Source: Gemmatimonadota bacterium (lineage in GTDB: Bacteria; Latescibacterota; UBA2968; UBA8231). Taken from it: DNA of 13,428 nt. The notes under the pieces are model-generated. The model was not told the origin of the DNA, made no database searches, and was given only the letters and a program-made list of their open reading frames with translations. This document shows positions 13,301 to 13,428 of this stretch, piece by piece. The stretch's first letter is position 1, and each line of letters begins with the position of its first letter. A program made the position numbers and the translations under genes. The stretch covers positions 1 through 13,428 of the forward strand of contig JABHDC010000013.1 in assembly GCA_018673255.1 (NCBI GenBank). Direction: 5' to 3'.

Positions 13301-13428
13301 TGGAGTTACCCCCGTTCAGTGGAGTGTTGACCGCTTGCGACGGCGAGTTCCATCTGGGCGGCGCGTTCGTAGTTCATGGGTGATTGGTAGTTGATGGCTG
13401 AATGACGGCGATGCGGGTTGTACCAACC
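13301..13428 (-). mobile_element. End of an IS3-family insertion sequence (cut by the window)
   Basis: The right-hand edge carries the 3' end of an IS3-type transposase gene on the minus strand. Just after its stop comes tggagttacccccgttcagt on the plus strand, beginning with TG as IS3-family ends do, so the element probably ends near 13301. The other end and any target duplication are outside the window. Confidence 0.7.
13306..13428 (-). CDS. IS3-family transposase, C-terminal fragment
   Basis: Forty codons are visible up to the TAA at 13306-13308. WYNPHRRHSAINYQSPMNYE (the end of the rve-type integrase core of IS3-family OrfB) is a very typical terminal motif. The rest of the catalytic DDE domain lies beyond the window, so intactness cannot be judged. 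The last 15 residues fall within the likely terminal inverted repeat, which is usual for this family. Confidence 0.88.
   Translation of the reverse strand, partial: GWYNPHRRHSAINYQSPMNYERAAQMELAVASGQHSTERG

Overview
The window reads as chromosomal DNA of a Gram-negative, GC-rich bacterium. It encodes an Omp85-type outer-membrane barrel, an AsmA-family envelope protein, a probable lipoprotein and several Sec-type signal peptides. A proteobacterium, perhaps a marine or environmental gammaproteobacterium, is my best guess, but nothing here fixes the lineage. No rRNA, tRNA or CRISPR array was seen.

Left part (1-4601, minus strand): a collinear cluster runs from 4601 leftwards. In transcription order it holds a POTRA-less Omp85/BamA-like barrel, a six-helix YwaF/TMEM164-like membrane protein, an AsmA-family protein, and the N-terminal part of an RluA-type pseudouridine synthase cut by the window edge. 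An Omp85 barrel with an AsmA protein recalls the TamA/TamB pairing and suggests an envelope-biogenesis or lipid-traffic theme. A divergent promoter region (4602-4683) separates this cluster from the next genes.

Middle (4684-8756): on the plus strand lie a probable lipoprotein with a beta-propeller-like body and a TTG-started sugar phosphate isomerase/epimerase-like TIM barrel. Between them is a roughly 30-codon minus-strand remnant that looks like the tail of an outer-membrane barrel. A convergent minus-strand gene encodes a large exported protein with SH3-like and TPR segments.

Right part (8757-13428): this is the accessory section. A minus-strand three-gene unit (11430 to 9744) encodes a nuclease-like protein that joins a YhcG/DUF1016-type N-terminal domain to a complete staphylococcal-nuclease (SNase) domain, then a DUF4160 protein, then a DUF2442 protein with a helix-turn-helix tail. 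The last two overlap. Downstream lies a frameshifted copy of the nuclease N-terminus (about 9466-9125), and a short motif repeated three times at exactly 52-bp spacing sits over its start. A 17-bp hairpin with only two G-T wobbles lies upstream of the live nuclease gene. This TA-like or defence-like operon, with its degraded relative, is the best candidate for an undescribed system.

Divergently, a secreted protein combines a beta/gamma-crystallin-like domain with a six-blade tectonin propeller whose blades alternate in an A-B-A-B-A-B pattern. It ends at a clear intrinsic terminator. The window closes with an XRE-type antitoxin-like gene whose upstream side is occupied by the end of an IS3-family insertion sequence, so any partner toxin is not visible.
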